Assembly (NCBI GenBank): GCA_944332995.1
Contig: CALVKR010000001.1
Location: 124,001-188,000, forward strand
DNA length: 64,000 bases
From: an uncultured Clostridia bacterium
GTDB lineage: Bacteria > Bacillota > Clostridia > Christensenellales > CAG-917
Direction of reading: 5' to 3'
Shown: positions 16,360 through 24,620 of the stretch, in pieces
How the letters are laid out: every line of letters starts with the position of its first letter
Position numbering within the stretch: the first letter of the stretch is position 1
Notes under the pieces: model-generated
What the model was told of the DNA's origin: nothing
The model's database searches: none
What the model saw: the letters and a program-made list of their open reading frames with translations, nothing else
Made by a program: the position numbers and the translations under genes

Positions 16360-17608
16360 TTTTCACCTCGGTGTCAAGACGAGGGCACTTGTCGGATACT
16401 ATGCCCGAAACGACGTCCTCCGCAAAAGCACGGCAGCTCGGCGCACCGCACATACCGCAGTCGTATTGCGGAAGGGTGTTTAAAAGATTTTCCACTTCCA
16501 TAAGTTTTTGCATGGCGCTAAGCCTGTTCTCGTCAAGTTTGTCAAAGTTTTTAAACTGCGGTTCGTCCTCCCAAACGTAGTAAGACAGAGGCTTTCCCTC
16601 GTCCGCCAATATGTTTGACGACGTGGCAGGCAGTTTCATGCGAAGCTGTCTTATCCTCGCTTTTGCGACAAAAGGATTTTCGACGTTGAGCACTCCTCCC
16701 ACGCAGCCGCCGGCGCAAGCGTCGAGCTCGATAAAATCGACTTCGGTCAAGGTATTGTCCTCGAGCCCGTCGAGAATATGCTTTACGTTTTCTATACCGT
16801 CAGCCGCAAGGTACTTGCTTCTGAAAGTAGCCGTGGCTTCACCGCCGGACGTAGCCCAATGAAGCCCTAAATTTCCCATTTTGGAAAGCGGTTTGAGATC
16901 CGACGGCTCCAGCTTATTCATGGCGGGAACGAGTTTCATGTAAACCTCGCCCGTGGATAAAACTCTGTCGACATAAGGCTTATTCACGCCGACGCCGAGT
17001 TTTAAAGCGTAAACCTTGGCAGGACACGGTGAGATAAAATACACGCCTATGTCCTCAGGCGGAATACCTCTTTTTATCGCCTTGTCTCTTGCAAGTTTTG
17101 CCGATATATCGACAGGTGCCAAGATATTTAAAAGGTTGTCTTTTAAATTGTGATAGCGGGATAAAATAAGCTCTAAAACCGCAGGACAAGCCGTGCTTAT
17201 GACGGGATATTTGACCTTGTTTTGGTCGAATATGATTTTCGTAACGGCAGAAGCGTATTCCGCTCCTCTGCCGACTTCAAAAACCTCGTCGAAACCGAGA
17301 GCCAAAAGTCCGTTTAAAACGTAATTTACGTCGGTAAGGTTGTTAAACTGTCCGTAAAGCGACGGGGCAGGCAACGCTATTTTATATTTAAAATCGTTTA
17401 TTGTGTCAAACGAATCGTAGGAAGCGAGTTTTGCGTGCGACGGACAGAGGCGGACGCATTCGCCGCACCCTATACATCTATCGTAAAAGACGCTCGCTTT
17501 TCCGTTTCTCACCCTTATAGCTTCCGTGGGACAGCGCTTCATGCAGGTCACGCAACCTTTGCATTTATCGGCGTCCAGGAATACGGTGTGAAAATAATTG
17601 TTTTCCAT
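16346..17608 (-). CDS. Hydrogenase-like iron-sulfur protein with degenerate H-cluster (putative sensor)
   Basis: A 420-residue [FeFe]-hydrogenase homologue that is probably regulatory. Two ferredoxin clusters (Cys16, 19, 22, 26 and Cys45, 48, 51, 55) precede an H-cluster domain. Its three motifs read STACPAV, SPCPAKVYALK and DACAGGCVGG. The cluster cysteines are kept, but the flanking residues differ from HydA: the Ser/Cys of TSCSP, and the Lys-Glu pair after the second motif, where no Glu follows. The C-terminus ends in a further Cys4 module (CGMCGAPSCRAF) like that of RnfB and corrinoid/CODH-associated proteins. It is flanked by two DRTGG and two ATPase genes, which suggests H2 or redox sensing rather than bulk turnover. 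AGAGGG supports the start. Confidence 0.85.
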   Translation of the reverse strand: MENNYFHTVFLDADKCKGCVTCMKRCPTEAIRVRNGKASVFYDRCIGCGECVRLCPSHAKLASYDSFDTINDFKYKIALPAPSLYGQFNNLTDVNYVLNGLLALGFDEVFEVGRGAEYASAVTKIIFDQNKVKYPVISTACPAVLELILSRYHNLKDNLLNILAPVDISAKLARDKAIKRGIPPEDIGVYFISPCPAKVYALKLGVGVNKPYVDRVLSTGEVYMKLVPAMNKLEPSDLKPLSKMGNLGLHWATSGGEATATFRSKYLAADGIENVKHILDGLEDNTLTEVDFIELDACAGGCVGGVLNVENPFVAKARIRQLRMKLPATSSNILADEGKPLSYYVWEDEPQFKNFDKLDENRLSAMQKLMEVENLLNTLPQYDCGMCGAPSCRAFAEDVVSGIVSDKCPRLDTEVKNETK

Positions 17609-17618
17609 AAATTCCCTC

Positions 17619-18041
17619 TTAGTGAAAATCGACTCTTATGTAAACGGTAGTCCCCACGCCCACTTCGCTTTCAATCTCAAGCACGTCGGCGTATTTTTTC
17701 ATATTAGGCAATCCCATACCCGCTCCGAATCCCAAAGCTCTTATTTCGTCTTCCGCCGTGGAATAACCGGGCGTCATGGCAAGTTCTATATTTTCGATAC
17801 CTTTGCCGTGGTCGATTAGTTTTATTTCAATGTGGTCGAAAAATATGTCTATGACGGCGACTCCCCCACCGCCGTGAATAACCATATTTATCTCCCCTTC
17901 ATACATGGCGATCGCTACTCTGCGGATATCCTCTGACGCTATGCCCATTTTTTTGAGAGTGCTCTTAACTGCGTCGGAAGCCATACCGGCCTGTGAGAAG
18001 TTGTTTCCCGCCACTTCATACTCAAAGTGCAAGTTTTCCAT
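17619..18041 (-). CDS. HATPase_c-domain regulator, copy 2 (RsbW/SpoIIAB-like)
   Basis: A 140-residue ATP-binding protein of the anti-sigma-factor kinase type. The N box has EGEINMVIHG (about 49-58), G1 is DHGKGI, and G2 is GFGAGMGLPNMKKYAD, followed by GVGTTVY. In RsbW/SpoIIAB the fold phosphorylates an anti-anti-sigma protein, but no sigma factor or STAS protein is encoded here. I start at the ATG seven bases after GAGG rather than the TTG six bases earlier, which is too close to it. The start lies two bases after the DRTGG stop. It shares only the ATPase core with the longer copy at 14576. Confidence 0.85.
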   Translation of the reverse strand: MENLHFEYEVAGNNFSQAGMASDAVKSTLKKMGIASEDIRRVAIAMYEGEINMVIHGGGGVAVIDIFFDHIEIKLIDHGKGIENIELAMTPGYSTAEDEIRALGFGAGMGLPNMKKYADVLEIESEVGVGTTVYIRVDFH

Positions 18042-18043
18042 TG

Positions 18044-18388
18044 TCAAACCTCTGCTTTAAGCCCCGCCTGATAGAGTATTCCGCAAGCGGCAAACATACG
18101 GTGAGGTGTGGCAATCAAAGTAATACCCCTGTCTCTTGCGAGTTCGACAAGAGTGGTATCCGGTTTTTTGCCTCTGACAAGCACTATGCACAGCATATCC
18201 ATCATTTCCGCCGTCCTTACGACTTGCGGATTGCAAAGTCCGGTTATAAGCACCGCCTGGTCTTTGACGAACGCCAAAACGTCGCTCATCATATCCGAAG
18301 CGCAAGCGGAATGCAAATCTTTTTCCATATTGTCGCCCTCGCTGAGCACGACTCCGTCAAGCAATTGAACAATTTCACTGACTTTCAT
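18044..18388 (-). CDS. DRTGG-like domain protein, copy 2
   Basis: A 114-residue single-domain protein paralogous to the one at 16030-16359, with the shared pattern MKVSEIVQLLDG ... ALVITGL-like strand ... LARDRGITLIATPHRMF. Probably a ligand-binding regulator with no visible catalytic residues. The longest frame begins four codons earlier at 18400, but that ATG lies inside the GGAGG, which stands five bases before the ATG at 18388, so the later start is preferred. It is the first gene of the closely packed nine-gene block ending with hydA. Confidence 0.7.
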   Translation of the reverse strand: MKVSEIVQLLDGVVLSEGDNMEKDLHSACASDMMSDVLAFVKDQAVLITGLCNPQVVRTAEMMDMLCIVLVRGKKPDTTLVELARDRGITLIATPHRMFAACGILYQAGLKAEV

Positions 18389-18418
18389 ATAGTCCTCCAT
18401 TTATTTTTGACATTTTGC

Positions 18419-18447
18419 CCTATCTAATATATTTTAACAAAATTTCA
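18419..18447 (-). promoter_or_regulatory. Possible promoter of the nine-gene hydrogenase block
   Basis: On the minus strand a TTGAAA-like hexamer lies just after the terminator stem of the BspA-type gene, followed by about 16 bases and TAGATA. The match is only moderate. The intrinsic terminator before it implies that the block needs its own promoter here. Confidence 0.35.
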
Positions 18448-18477
18448 AAAAAAAGCAATAGGCTTTTTGCCTATTGC
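18447..18477 (-). terminator. Rho-independent terminator of the BspA-type gene
   Basis: GCAATAGGC (18455-18463) pairs with GCCTATTGC (18469-18477) around a five-base loop, followed on the minus strand by eight T. It lies 11 bases past the stop codon of the gene at 18488. Confidence 0.9.
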
Positions 18478-18487
18478 CGTCTTTTGG

Positions 18488-21400
18488 TTATACCGAGCCC
18501 CAATTGACTTTATTCCCTGCGCTGAAGCAGTTTGCCGTCCAGCCCGACGGCTTGGAGCCTGCCTCGCAGTTTATAGTGACCGTTCTGCCGTAAAAAGCGT
18601 AGTCGCCCAACGATTGCACGCCAAGAGGAAGGGTTATATCGCTTGTTGCGACGCTCGACGATAAGTCGCATCTGAATGCGTATGCTCCTATCGTCACCAC
18701 GTTTTCAAACGGCGGCAACACGGTGAGAGAATTGCACCCCGAAAAGGCAAACGAGCCTATAGTTTCAAGAGATGACGGGAACGTGACGGAAGTTAAATTG
18801 GTAAACGACACGAATTGGTTGGACAAAATGCCCTTTGTTCCGTCCATAAAGTCTATTTCGGTAACCGTGGATTTATCCACGCCCTCCTTAATGCCGTAAG
18901 CCCACTCGCCCACATAGAGGATATTGCCGTCCTCGTCAAAGGCATAGTCTGAAGGCAAGAGCGTGAGCACGCCATCCGATTTTCTGATGATTGCACCGCC
19001 GCTCGATGTAAATACGGAAGATGAGATATCAATATCGTATGCCGAAACGTTTACGGCGTTTTCAAAAACTGCGGAATTTATATTCTTGACGGAGGACGCC
19101 AATTCCAAAACTCCGCTTTTGCCGAGAGGACAGAAAACTACGGTCGTTTTGTCCTTGTTATAGAGCACTCCGTTATAGGAAGAAAACACGCTGTTTTCAA
19201 AATATCTGAATTTGACAAGTTCGCCGTCCTCACCCGTATAGAGTTCGACGAACATATCGCCCACCAAAATATAAGTGCCTTTGTCGCTCACCGCGTATTG
19301 TCCGCCAATATTTTCGTATCTCTTTATATCGGAAGAAACGTAAGTGTAGTTTAAAGCATATCTGAATAAATCTCCGTTTTGCGATTGATAATATCCCGCT
19401 TCGGCAACGTTGAAATCGCTAAAAGCCGTAGCGCCTTTGAATACGTCGCAGGCGAGCGAATAATCGAACACGGTGAAGTCGTATCCCACGTTTACCGTTT
19501 CAAGGGACGTCACATACGAAAAAGCGCCTCTCTTGAAAGTCGTGGCTTTCGTTACGGTGACCTCTTTAAGGTCTGACGGCAAATAATATGAGATAAACTC
19601 TTTCATATCGTAAAACGCCTGTCTAACCTCAACTGCTCCGTCGAAAGGCGACGAGCCGAACACAACGCCTATCAACGCCTTTTCGTTTGTGGCACTTGCG
19701 CTCACTCCGACAAAAGGCAACGTAACGGAAGTTAAATTGCCGCAACCGTAAAATGCGCCCTCCGCAATAGAGGTTACGCTCTCGGGAATGACCAAACTCG
19801 TTCCCTTATAATTTCTGAAAGATTCGGCGCTTATTCCCTTTAACAAGCCGTCGTTTGCGAGATTGATTTGAGCCGTGATATTTTCAAAAGCATATCCGCC
19901 TATTTTTGAAAGTCGAGCACCTGCCGTTATGGACGTCAGATTAACTCTGTCGGCAAACGCTCCGTCAGGAATATCCGTAAGGGTACTCGGCAAAATCAAA
20001 TCGCCGGATATATCTTTAGGCACGAAAACCAACACCGTCATAGACGAGTTATACAAAACTCCGCCCTGAGAGGAATAAGTCTGCCCCGAGCTTTCCGCAC
20101 CGAGAGAATCGACAAGGGTTATCGAAGTTAAGCCGAGATTTTCAAACGCCGACTTGTCGAAAGAGGTTATCGTATTGGGCAGAATTATATCACCCGACAA
20201 CGAATTGGGAACAGCCAAAATAGAAGTTTTATTTTTGTTTAATATTATTCCGCTCGATATCTCAAATTTAGCGTTTTCGCCGTCAAAGGCAAAGCCGGTA
20301 ACCGTTCCTTTGTCTAACACGGAAGAATTTATATCCGAAAGATTAGACGGCAAAGTGAGGATTCCGCTAAAGCCGTCCTCTAAATAAACCGCCTGCGTCA
20401 AATCTTTGGTCACAATAAGTCCCTGCGAGTTGAAATCGGTAAAATATCCGTTTTGAGCGGGGACGTCGAGCGTCGTGACTTTCGAGCCTGTAAGCGATTG
20501 TGCGCTAAAATATCTCGTGCTTGGCGAAAGAGTGAGATTTTCTACTCTCGAGCCGTAAAGAGCGTATTCGAGAATACCCTTGACAGAATCGCCTAAAACG
20601 AGCGAGCTGTCCGTCTTTGTCATCAAAACCGCCACTACGAATTCAAAATCTTTGTCGTATAAAATCCCGTCGGAGAGAATATAGTTAGAGCCGAGGTCGA
20701 CAGCCACAAGGCTGTCACAGCCGGCAAACGCACCCTCTATTCCGACAAGTTTTTTATCCACATCGGCGCCCTCCCCGATTTCTTCGTATCTTAAAGCCAC
20801 CGATTGATTAAACTTTATCGATTGCAATCCGCTACAGCCGTAGAAAGCAAATTGAGGCAAAACGGAATTTTGTATCGTAACGGAAACAAGCGTGGACGGC
20901 ACATAATATCTTTTGTTGTTCAAGCCGTCAAAGGTATTGCATATTATGCCGCCCTCGTATTCCGACTTGCCGAAGACGGAAGCAAAACTCTTTGAATTGT
21001 TTGTACCGACGAAAGGCAAAGTCAACGAAGTGATATCCGTCATCTTTTCGAGCGCTCCCTCGGCGATATATACCGCTTTTTCTATACTGAGACCGGTAAG
21101 CGACACTCCGTAAAACGCACCCGAATTGATATTGCAATCAGCGGTGACGGTTACCGACTTGAGCGACGAGGGAATATAACTGTCGACATAGTTTAAATTG
21201 TCGTAATACTGCCTTACCGATACGCCGCCGTCATACGGTACCGAGCCAAAGACGTAGCCAAACAATCCCTCTGCCGACGAAGCGGTTTTACTTTTGCCGA
21301 CAAAAGGAAGCGTGAGGCTTTCTATATCCGAGCGTCCGTAAAGGGCGCCGTATGAAATTTCCGTTACGCTGTCGGGAATTACGACAGAGCCGCCGCCGAG

Positions 21401-22462
21401 GAATTGAACGTATAGTTTTTTGATGTCCTTATCGTATAGTCCGCCGCCGTAGACGGTAAACTCGGATTGCGAGTCGTCGCCGTATATGCCTATCGAATTA
21501 AGAGATTTCAAGCCGTAAAACGCTTTATCGTTTATCGATTTCAACGATGACGGAAGGTCTATCGAATTTATCGTTTCGTTATAGGCAAAAATGGAATCGT
21601 AAAGACCCACCGTGCCGTCGGGAACGGTAACGTGCGACGCCGAGCTTTCTAGCGAGATGGCCCAATTGTTTAACAAGTTTATTCCGTTGACCGTGTTATA
21701 CGAAAGATTGGTTCCGTCAAGCGCTCCCGTGCCTATGTTAGTTACGTTATTACCCAAATTGAGTTCGGTAAGAGACGTGCACCCCTCGAAAGCGGACGCA
21801 CCTATGCTCACTATATTGTCCCCCATAGTTACCGACTTGATTTTGGTATTTCCTTTAAACGCTCCGTCGGCAATGGCGGTAACCGGCATTTCAACGCTCG
21901 TCGCTACGAGCCTGACCGTATCGGGTATAACTATCGTATCGGAAGTGGACGAGCCTATCCCCGTTAGAGTGTAACTTTTCTGTCCTGCGTTGTAGGAATA
22001 TTTCAATCCCGAAGTATAGCCGTCGTCCACCACTATCTCGGACGGGCTTTTTTCGCTGTATTTAAAAGTGTACGTGGTTTTGTCTACAAAATTGATATCC
22101 TTTGCGACGGTCAATATGTTGTTTGATACTGTGCCCTTTAAATATTCCGCCTCGCCTTTATAAAAAGTAAAGTCGTTCTTGCCGTCATAGTAATATGTTC
22201 CGCTTCCCTCGAACGGAAAATCGTATCCGTCGGCAACCGTTATGGTATAATTGGTGCCGCTTATCTCTATTATGACGTCCTCGTTCATCTGAGCGGATAC
22301 TGTGAGATAATACTTTCCGTTTTTGAGTTCGTAACTTTTCGGCTCTATCAAAAACACGCAAAGAAGCGTGATCATAAGAGCAAGAGCCAACACTCCTGCG
22401 ACAATGCCGACGACTATTCCTATCTTTTTCTTTTTCGATAAAGGTTCCGTTCTCTTTGTCAT
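18488..22462 (-). CDS. BspA-type leucine-rich-repeat surface protein, N-terminally anchored
   Basis: A 1324-residue extracellular protein. A short basic cytoplasmic head (KRTEPLSKKKK) and one transmembrane helix (about 14-38) anchor it. A small beta-rich domain (about 45-140) precedes many Treponema-pallidum-type leucine-rich repeats of about 23 residues (I-GDYAFYGC-SL-S-TIP-like), interrupted by longer insertions such as LYDKDIKKLYVQF. No sortase motif or catalytic domain is visible. The family mediates binding to host proteins or other microbes. It lies between hydC and the rest of the hydrogenase genes but has its own ribosome site (AGGAAG), a -10 box at 22508-22513 and its own terminator, so it is probably a separate transcription unit inserted there. 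Confidence 0.9.
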   Translation of the reverse strand: MTKRTEPLSKKKKIGIVVGIVAGVLALALMITLLCVFLIEPKSYELKNGKYYLTVSAQMNEDVIIEISGTNYTITVADGYDFPFEGSGTYYYDGKNDFTFYKGEAEYLKGTVSNNILTVAKDINFVDKTTYTFKYSEKSPSEIVVDDGYTSGLKYSYNAGQKSYTLTGIGSSTSDTIVIPDTVRLVATSVEMPVTAIADGAFKGNTKIKSVTMGDNIVSIGASAFEGCTSLTELNLGNNVTNIGTGALDGTNLSYNTVNGINLLNNWAISLESSASHVTVPDGTVGLYDSIFAYNETINSIDLPSSLKSINDKAFYGLKSLNSIGIYGDDSQSEFTVYGGGLYDKDIKKLYVQFLGGGSVVIPDSVTEISYGALYGRSDIESLTLPFVGKSKTASSAEGLFGYVFGSVPYDGGVSVRQYYDNLNYVDSYIPSSLKSVTVTADCNINSGAFYGVSLTGLSIEKAVYIAEGALEKMTDITSLTLPFVGTNNSKSFASVFGKSEYEGGIICNTFDGLNNKRYYVPSTLVSVTIQNSVLPQFAFYGCSGLQSIKFNQSVALRYEEIGEGADVDKKLVGIEGAFAGCDSLVAVDLGSNYILSDGILYDKDFEFVVAVLMTKTDSSLVLGDSVKGILEYALYGSRVENLTLSPSTRYFSAQSLTGSKVTTLDVPAQNGYFTDFNSQGLIVTKDLTQAVYLEDGFSGILTLPSNLSDINSSVLDKGTVTGFAFDGENAKFEISSGIILNKNKTSILAVPNSLSGDIILPNTITSFDKSAFENLGLTSITLVDSLGAESSGQTYSSQGGVLYNSSMTVLVFVPKDISGDLILPSTLTDIPDGAFADRVNLTSITAGARLSKIGGYAFENITAQINLANDGLLKGISAESFRNYKGTSLVIPESVTSIAEGAFYGCGNLTSVTLPFVGVSASATNEKALIGVVFGSSPFDGAVEVRQAFYDMKEFISYYLPSDLKEVTVTKATTFKRGAFSYVTSLETVNVGYDFTVFDYSLACDVFKGATAFSDFNVAEAGYYQSQNGDLFRYALNYTYVSSDIKRYENIGGQYAVSDKGTYILVGDMFVELYTGEDGELVKFRYFENSVFSSYNGVLYNKDKTTVVFCPLGKSGVLELASSVKNINSAVFENAVNVSAYDIDISSSVFTSSGGAIIRKSDGVLTLLPSDYAFDEDGNILYVGEWAYGIKEGVDKSTVTEIDFMDGTKGILSNQFVSFTNLTSVTFPSSLETIGSFAFSGCNSLTVLPPFENVVTIGAYAFRCDLSSSVATSDITLPLGVQSLGDYAFYGRTVTINCEAGSKPSGWTANCFSAGNKVNWGSV

Positions 22463-22560
22463 GATATCTTCCTTATTCGTATTCAGCCGAATATCGGCTC
22501 TTTTTCCATTATAACCAAAAGGCTTTAAATAACGTTAAAAGCACCCGAAATTTTCGCCTT

Positions 22561-22680
22561 GCGCCGGTTTTCTCCGTGCGCCCTGTGCCCTGTGTTCGCT
22601 TTACTCTGTGCGCCCTGTGATTGCCGTGCAGTTGTTTGCGCCGTGTGCCCTGTGCTTGCCATTCGCCTTTTTTGTGCGCC
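22561..22680. repeat. Degenerate GC-rich repeats (GCGCCCTGTG-like)
   Basis: The word GCCCTGTG recurs at least four times, along with GTGCGCC and GCGCCGTGTG, without a clean period. The block is much richer in GC than the surrounding spacer. An open frame across it is Cys-rich only because of the repeat. Confidence 0.6.
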
Positions 22681-22837
22681 GAGCAAAAATTATACGCTCC
22701 GTTTTAGATTCGTGCGACAATTGCGCACTCTGTATTATTTTTCCAAAATTCAAGACAATTATCAGATAGACAATCTTTAAACGGACTTTACGGCGGTGAT
22801 GCGTTTAATTAAGCGATTAAAACTTCTTCTTAATAAA

Positions 22838-22863
22838 TAAGTGGCAAGACAACTCGCCACTTA
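22838..22863 (-). terminator. Probable terminator of hydC
   Basis: TAAGTGGC (22838-22845) pairs with GCCACTTA (22856-22863), followed on the minus strand by TTTATTAAG. The T run is broken, so termination may be partial. Confidence 0.5.
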
Positions 22864-22890
22864 AATACCTTTAAAACAATTTCAATATTT

Positions 22891-23391
22891 TTATCTGCCG
22901 TATTTGGAAAGTATGCCGGGGATATCGTCGGCTACGAGCTTTCCGTAAACGTCCTCGTTTACCGTCAAAACGGGAGCAAGTCCGCAGCAACCTATGCAAC
23001 GGGTAGCCGCAAGCGAGAACATACCGTCGGCGGAAGTGCCGCCCTCTTCGAGGTTCAATTCTCTTTTAAGACGGTCGATAATGTTTCCTGCGCCCTTGAC
23101 GTAGCAAGCGGTTCCGAGGCAAACGGAAACAGAATACTTACCGACGGGATTGAGTTTGAATTGCGAATAGAAAGTCGCCACTCCGAAAATCTCCTCGAGC
23201 GGAACGTTAAGTTCCTCGGAAACTATTTTTTGAACTTCGATAGGCAGATAACCGTATATTCCCTGCGCAGTCTGAAGCGCCGGCATCAAAGCTCCGTTCA
23301 TTTTTTTGATATCTGCAAGAGCAGCTCTGAGTTCTTCTTCCTGTTTTTTCGTTCCTTTAAACGGCACCGAGGTAAGATTGATTTTCGACAT
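22891..23391 (-). CDS. hydC: Bifurcating hydrogenase [2Fe-2S] subunit (NuoE-like)
   Basis: A 166-residue NuoE-family subunit that carries electrons to or from the flavin of HydB. A helical N-terminal half is followed by a thioredoxin-like domain with the four [2Fe-2S] ligands: the first pair in CLGTAC (about 88-93), the second in ATRCIGCCG (about 130). The ATG at 23391 is chosen over one four codons upstream because GGAGG lies five bases before it and overlaps the earlier ATG. Its natural partners hydB and hydA lie 9-12 kb downstream on the same strand, separated by the BspA-type gene and two terminators, so it is probably transcribed separately from its own promoter. Confidence 0.93.
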   Translation of the reverse strand: MSKINLTSVPFKGTKKQEEELRAALADIKKMNGALMPALQTAQGIYGYLPIEVQKIVSEELNVPLEEIFGVATFYSQFKLNPVGKYSVSVCLGTACYVKGAGNIIDRLKRELNLEEGGTSADGMFSLAATRCIGCCGLAPVLTVNEDVYGKLVADDIPGILSKYGR

Positions 23392-23410
23392 ATTTTCCTC
23401 CATAGAGTTT

Positions 23411-23459
23411 GTTTATCATAAACGTATAAACCGTTTCGTTTATCACAAATTTGATTATA
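23411..23459 (-). promoter_or_regulatory. hydC promoter -10 box with operator-like palindromes
   Basis: TATAAT on the minus strand (23454-23459) has no clear -35 partner at 17 bases. Downstream lie a perfect 6-1-6 palindrome, GTTTAT-C-ATAAAC (23411-23423), and an imperfect copy, GTTTATCACAAAT (23438-23450), spaced 27 bases apart and overlapping the expected transcription start. This arrangement suits a repressor. The motif is not the standard Rex site, and the regulator is unknown. Confidence 0.4.
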
Positions 23460-23531
23460 ACATACAGTTTTTTATTTGAAAAGTCAAAAACGAAAAAATT
23501 TTTACATTTTATCCTTATTTTACCGTTATTT

Positions 23532-24263
23532 TTAGCTGTTTTTAAAGGTCAAAGGCATACGTCTTTTGTGCGCCGTCACGGCAATCGTCCTCTCTATTTT
23601 GGCGACGTCCTCTTTTGACCCCTCTTTTGTCAGCAAATATTTATCGATGGCGGCGTAGGTTATACCCATTTCCGACTCATCCGTCTGCCCTTCGTAAAGT
23701 CCTGCCGACGGAGCTTTCGTTATTATCTGCTCGGGACAGTCAAGCTCTTTCAGCATCTGATATACTTCCGTAACGGTGAGGTCGGATATCGGGTTGAAAT
23801 CGTATGCGCCGTCCCCCCACTTGGTAAAGTATCCCATTGCGGATTCGCTTCTGTTTCCCGTTCCCGCCACAAGCATATTGTTTGCCGCCGCATAGGCGTA
23901 AAGCGTTATCATTCTGAGACGCGGATTTATATTCATAAGCGCTTTTTTCCTGCCCTCGTCGGAAGCGACGTCAAGCACGGGTTTTAGCGCATCGCACATC
24001 GCCTGCTTGCCTTTAGTTACGTCGATAATTATGTTTTTTATCCCAAACTTATCCGCTACTGCCTTTGCGTCGGACATATCCTGTCCGTAGTTGCGGCTAC
24101 TCTCGCAAGGCATTATTATGCCCACGGTGTTGTCGCATGCCATTTTACAAAGTATCGAAACGAGCGAACAATCTTTTCCTCCGCTGTTTCCGTAAACTAT
24201 TCCGTCGGCGTGCGCATCTTTTACAACCGATTTGATCCACTCTACTCTCTCTTTGACGTCCAT
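23532..24263 (-). CDS. nadE: NH3-dependent NAD+ synthetase
   Basis: Makes NAD+ from deamido-NAD, ATP and ammonia in the cytoplasm. The 243 residues hold the P-loop-like ATP pyrophosphatase motif, here YGNSGGKDCSL (about 25-35) with Lys-Asp-Cys instead of the more usual Ile/Val-Asp-Ser. They also hold AGTGNRSESAMGYFTKWGDG (about 128-147) and the closing PSAGLYEGQTDE motif of the NadE family. There is no glutaminase domain, so it depends on free ammonia, which the neighbouring GdhA could release or consume. GGAGG precedes the ATG by five bases. It lies downstream of gdhA, separated by a terminator and the 9-bp array. Confidence 0.93.
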   Translation of the reverse strand: MDVKERVEWIKSVVKDAHADGIVYGNSGGKDCSLVSILCKMACDNTVGIIMPCESSRNYGQDMSDAKAVADKFGIKNIIIDVTKGKQAMCDALKPVLDVASDEGRKKALMNINPRLRMITLYAYAAANNMLVAGTGNRSESAMGYFTKWGDGAYDFNPISDLTVTEVYQMLKELDCPEQIITKAPSAGLYEGQTDESEMGITYAAIDKYLLTKEGSKEDVAKIERTIAVTAHKRRMPLTFKNS

Positions 24264-24395
24264 AAATGCCTCCGTACAAAATTAAGATGCAAGCGAATTG
24301 TCTATTAGCTTTCGCTCGTAAATATTTTAAAATAATTTTTTTTATTTATCAATAAAAATAAAAGAAAAATAAAAATTGAACAAAGTTAATTTAAA

Positions 24396-24620
24396 CAGTC
24401 TTTACAGTCTTTACTGTCTTTACAGTCTTTACCGTCTTTACAGTCTTTACCGTCTTTACAGTCTTTACTGTCTTTACAGTCTTTACTGTCTTTACGGTCT
24501 TTACTGTCTTTACAGTCTTTACGGTCTTTACTGTCTTTACCGTATTTACTGTATTTACCGTATTTACCGTATTTACTGTATTTACCGTATTTACCGTATT
24601 TACTGTCTTTACAGCTTTTA
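24396..24620. repeat. 25 tandem copies of a 9-bp unit with one hypervariable base
   Basis: Every unit fits CNGT[C/A]TTTA except the last (CAGCTTTTA). The second base takes all four values across copies, while the other positions are fixed apart from a block of seven units (copies 17-23) with A in place of C. Read on the minus strand the array encodes (Val-Lys-Thr) or (Val-Asn-Thr), and the variable base is the third position of the Thr codon. No ribosome site precedes the minus-strand frame, so I annotate it as a repeat. Confidence 0.95.

Larger units (their letters stand above)
22463..22890. other. Spacer with GC-rich degenerate repeats and a hairpin
   Basis: About 430 bases between the BspA-type gene and hydC. 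It holds a -10 box for the BspA-type gene, a small leader hairpin AGCCGA/TCGGCT (22485-22499), TGTGCGCCCTGTG-like repeats (22561-22680) and the hydC terminator hairpin (22838-22863). Confidence 0.65.

Noticed and set aside
22559-22780. Cys-rich plus-strand frame upstream of the BspA-type gene
   Set aside because: The cysteines come from TGTGC-type repeats; no ribosome site or conserved pattern.
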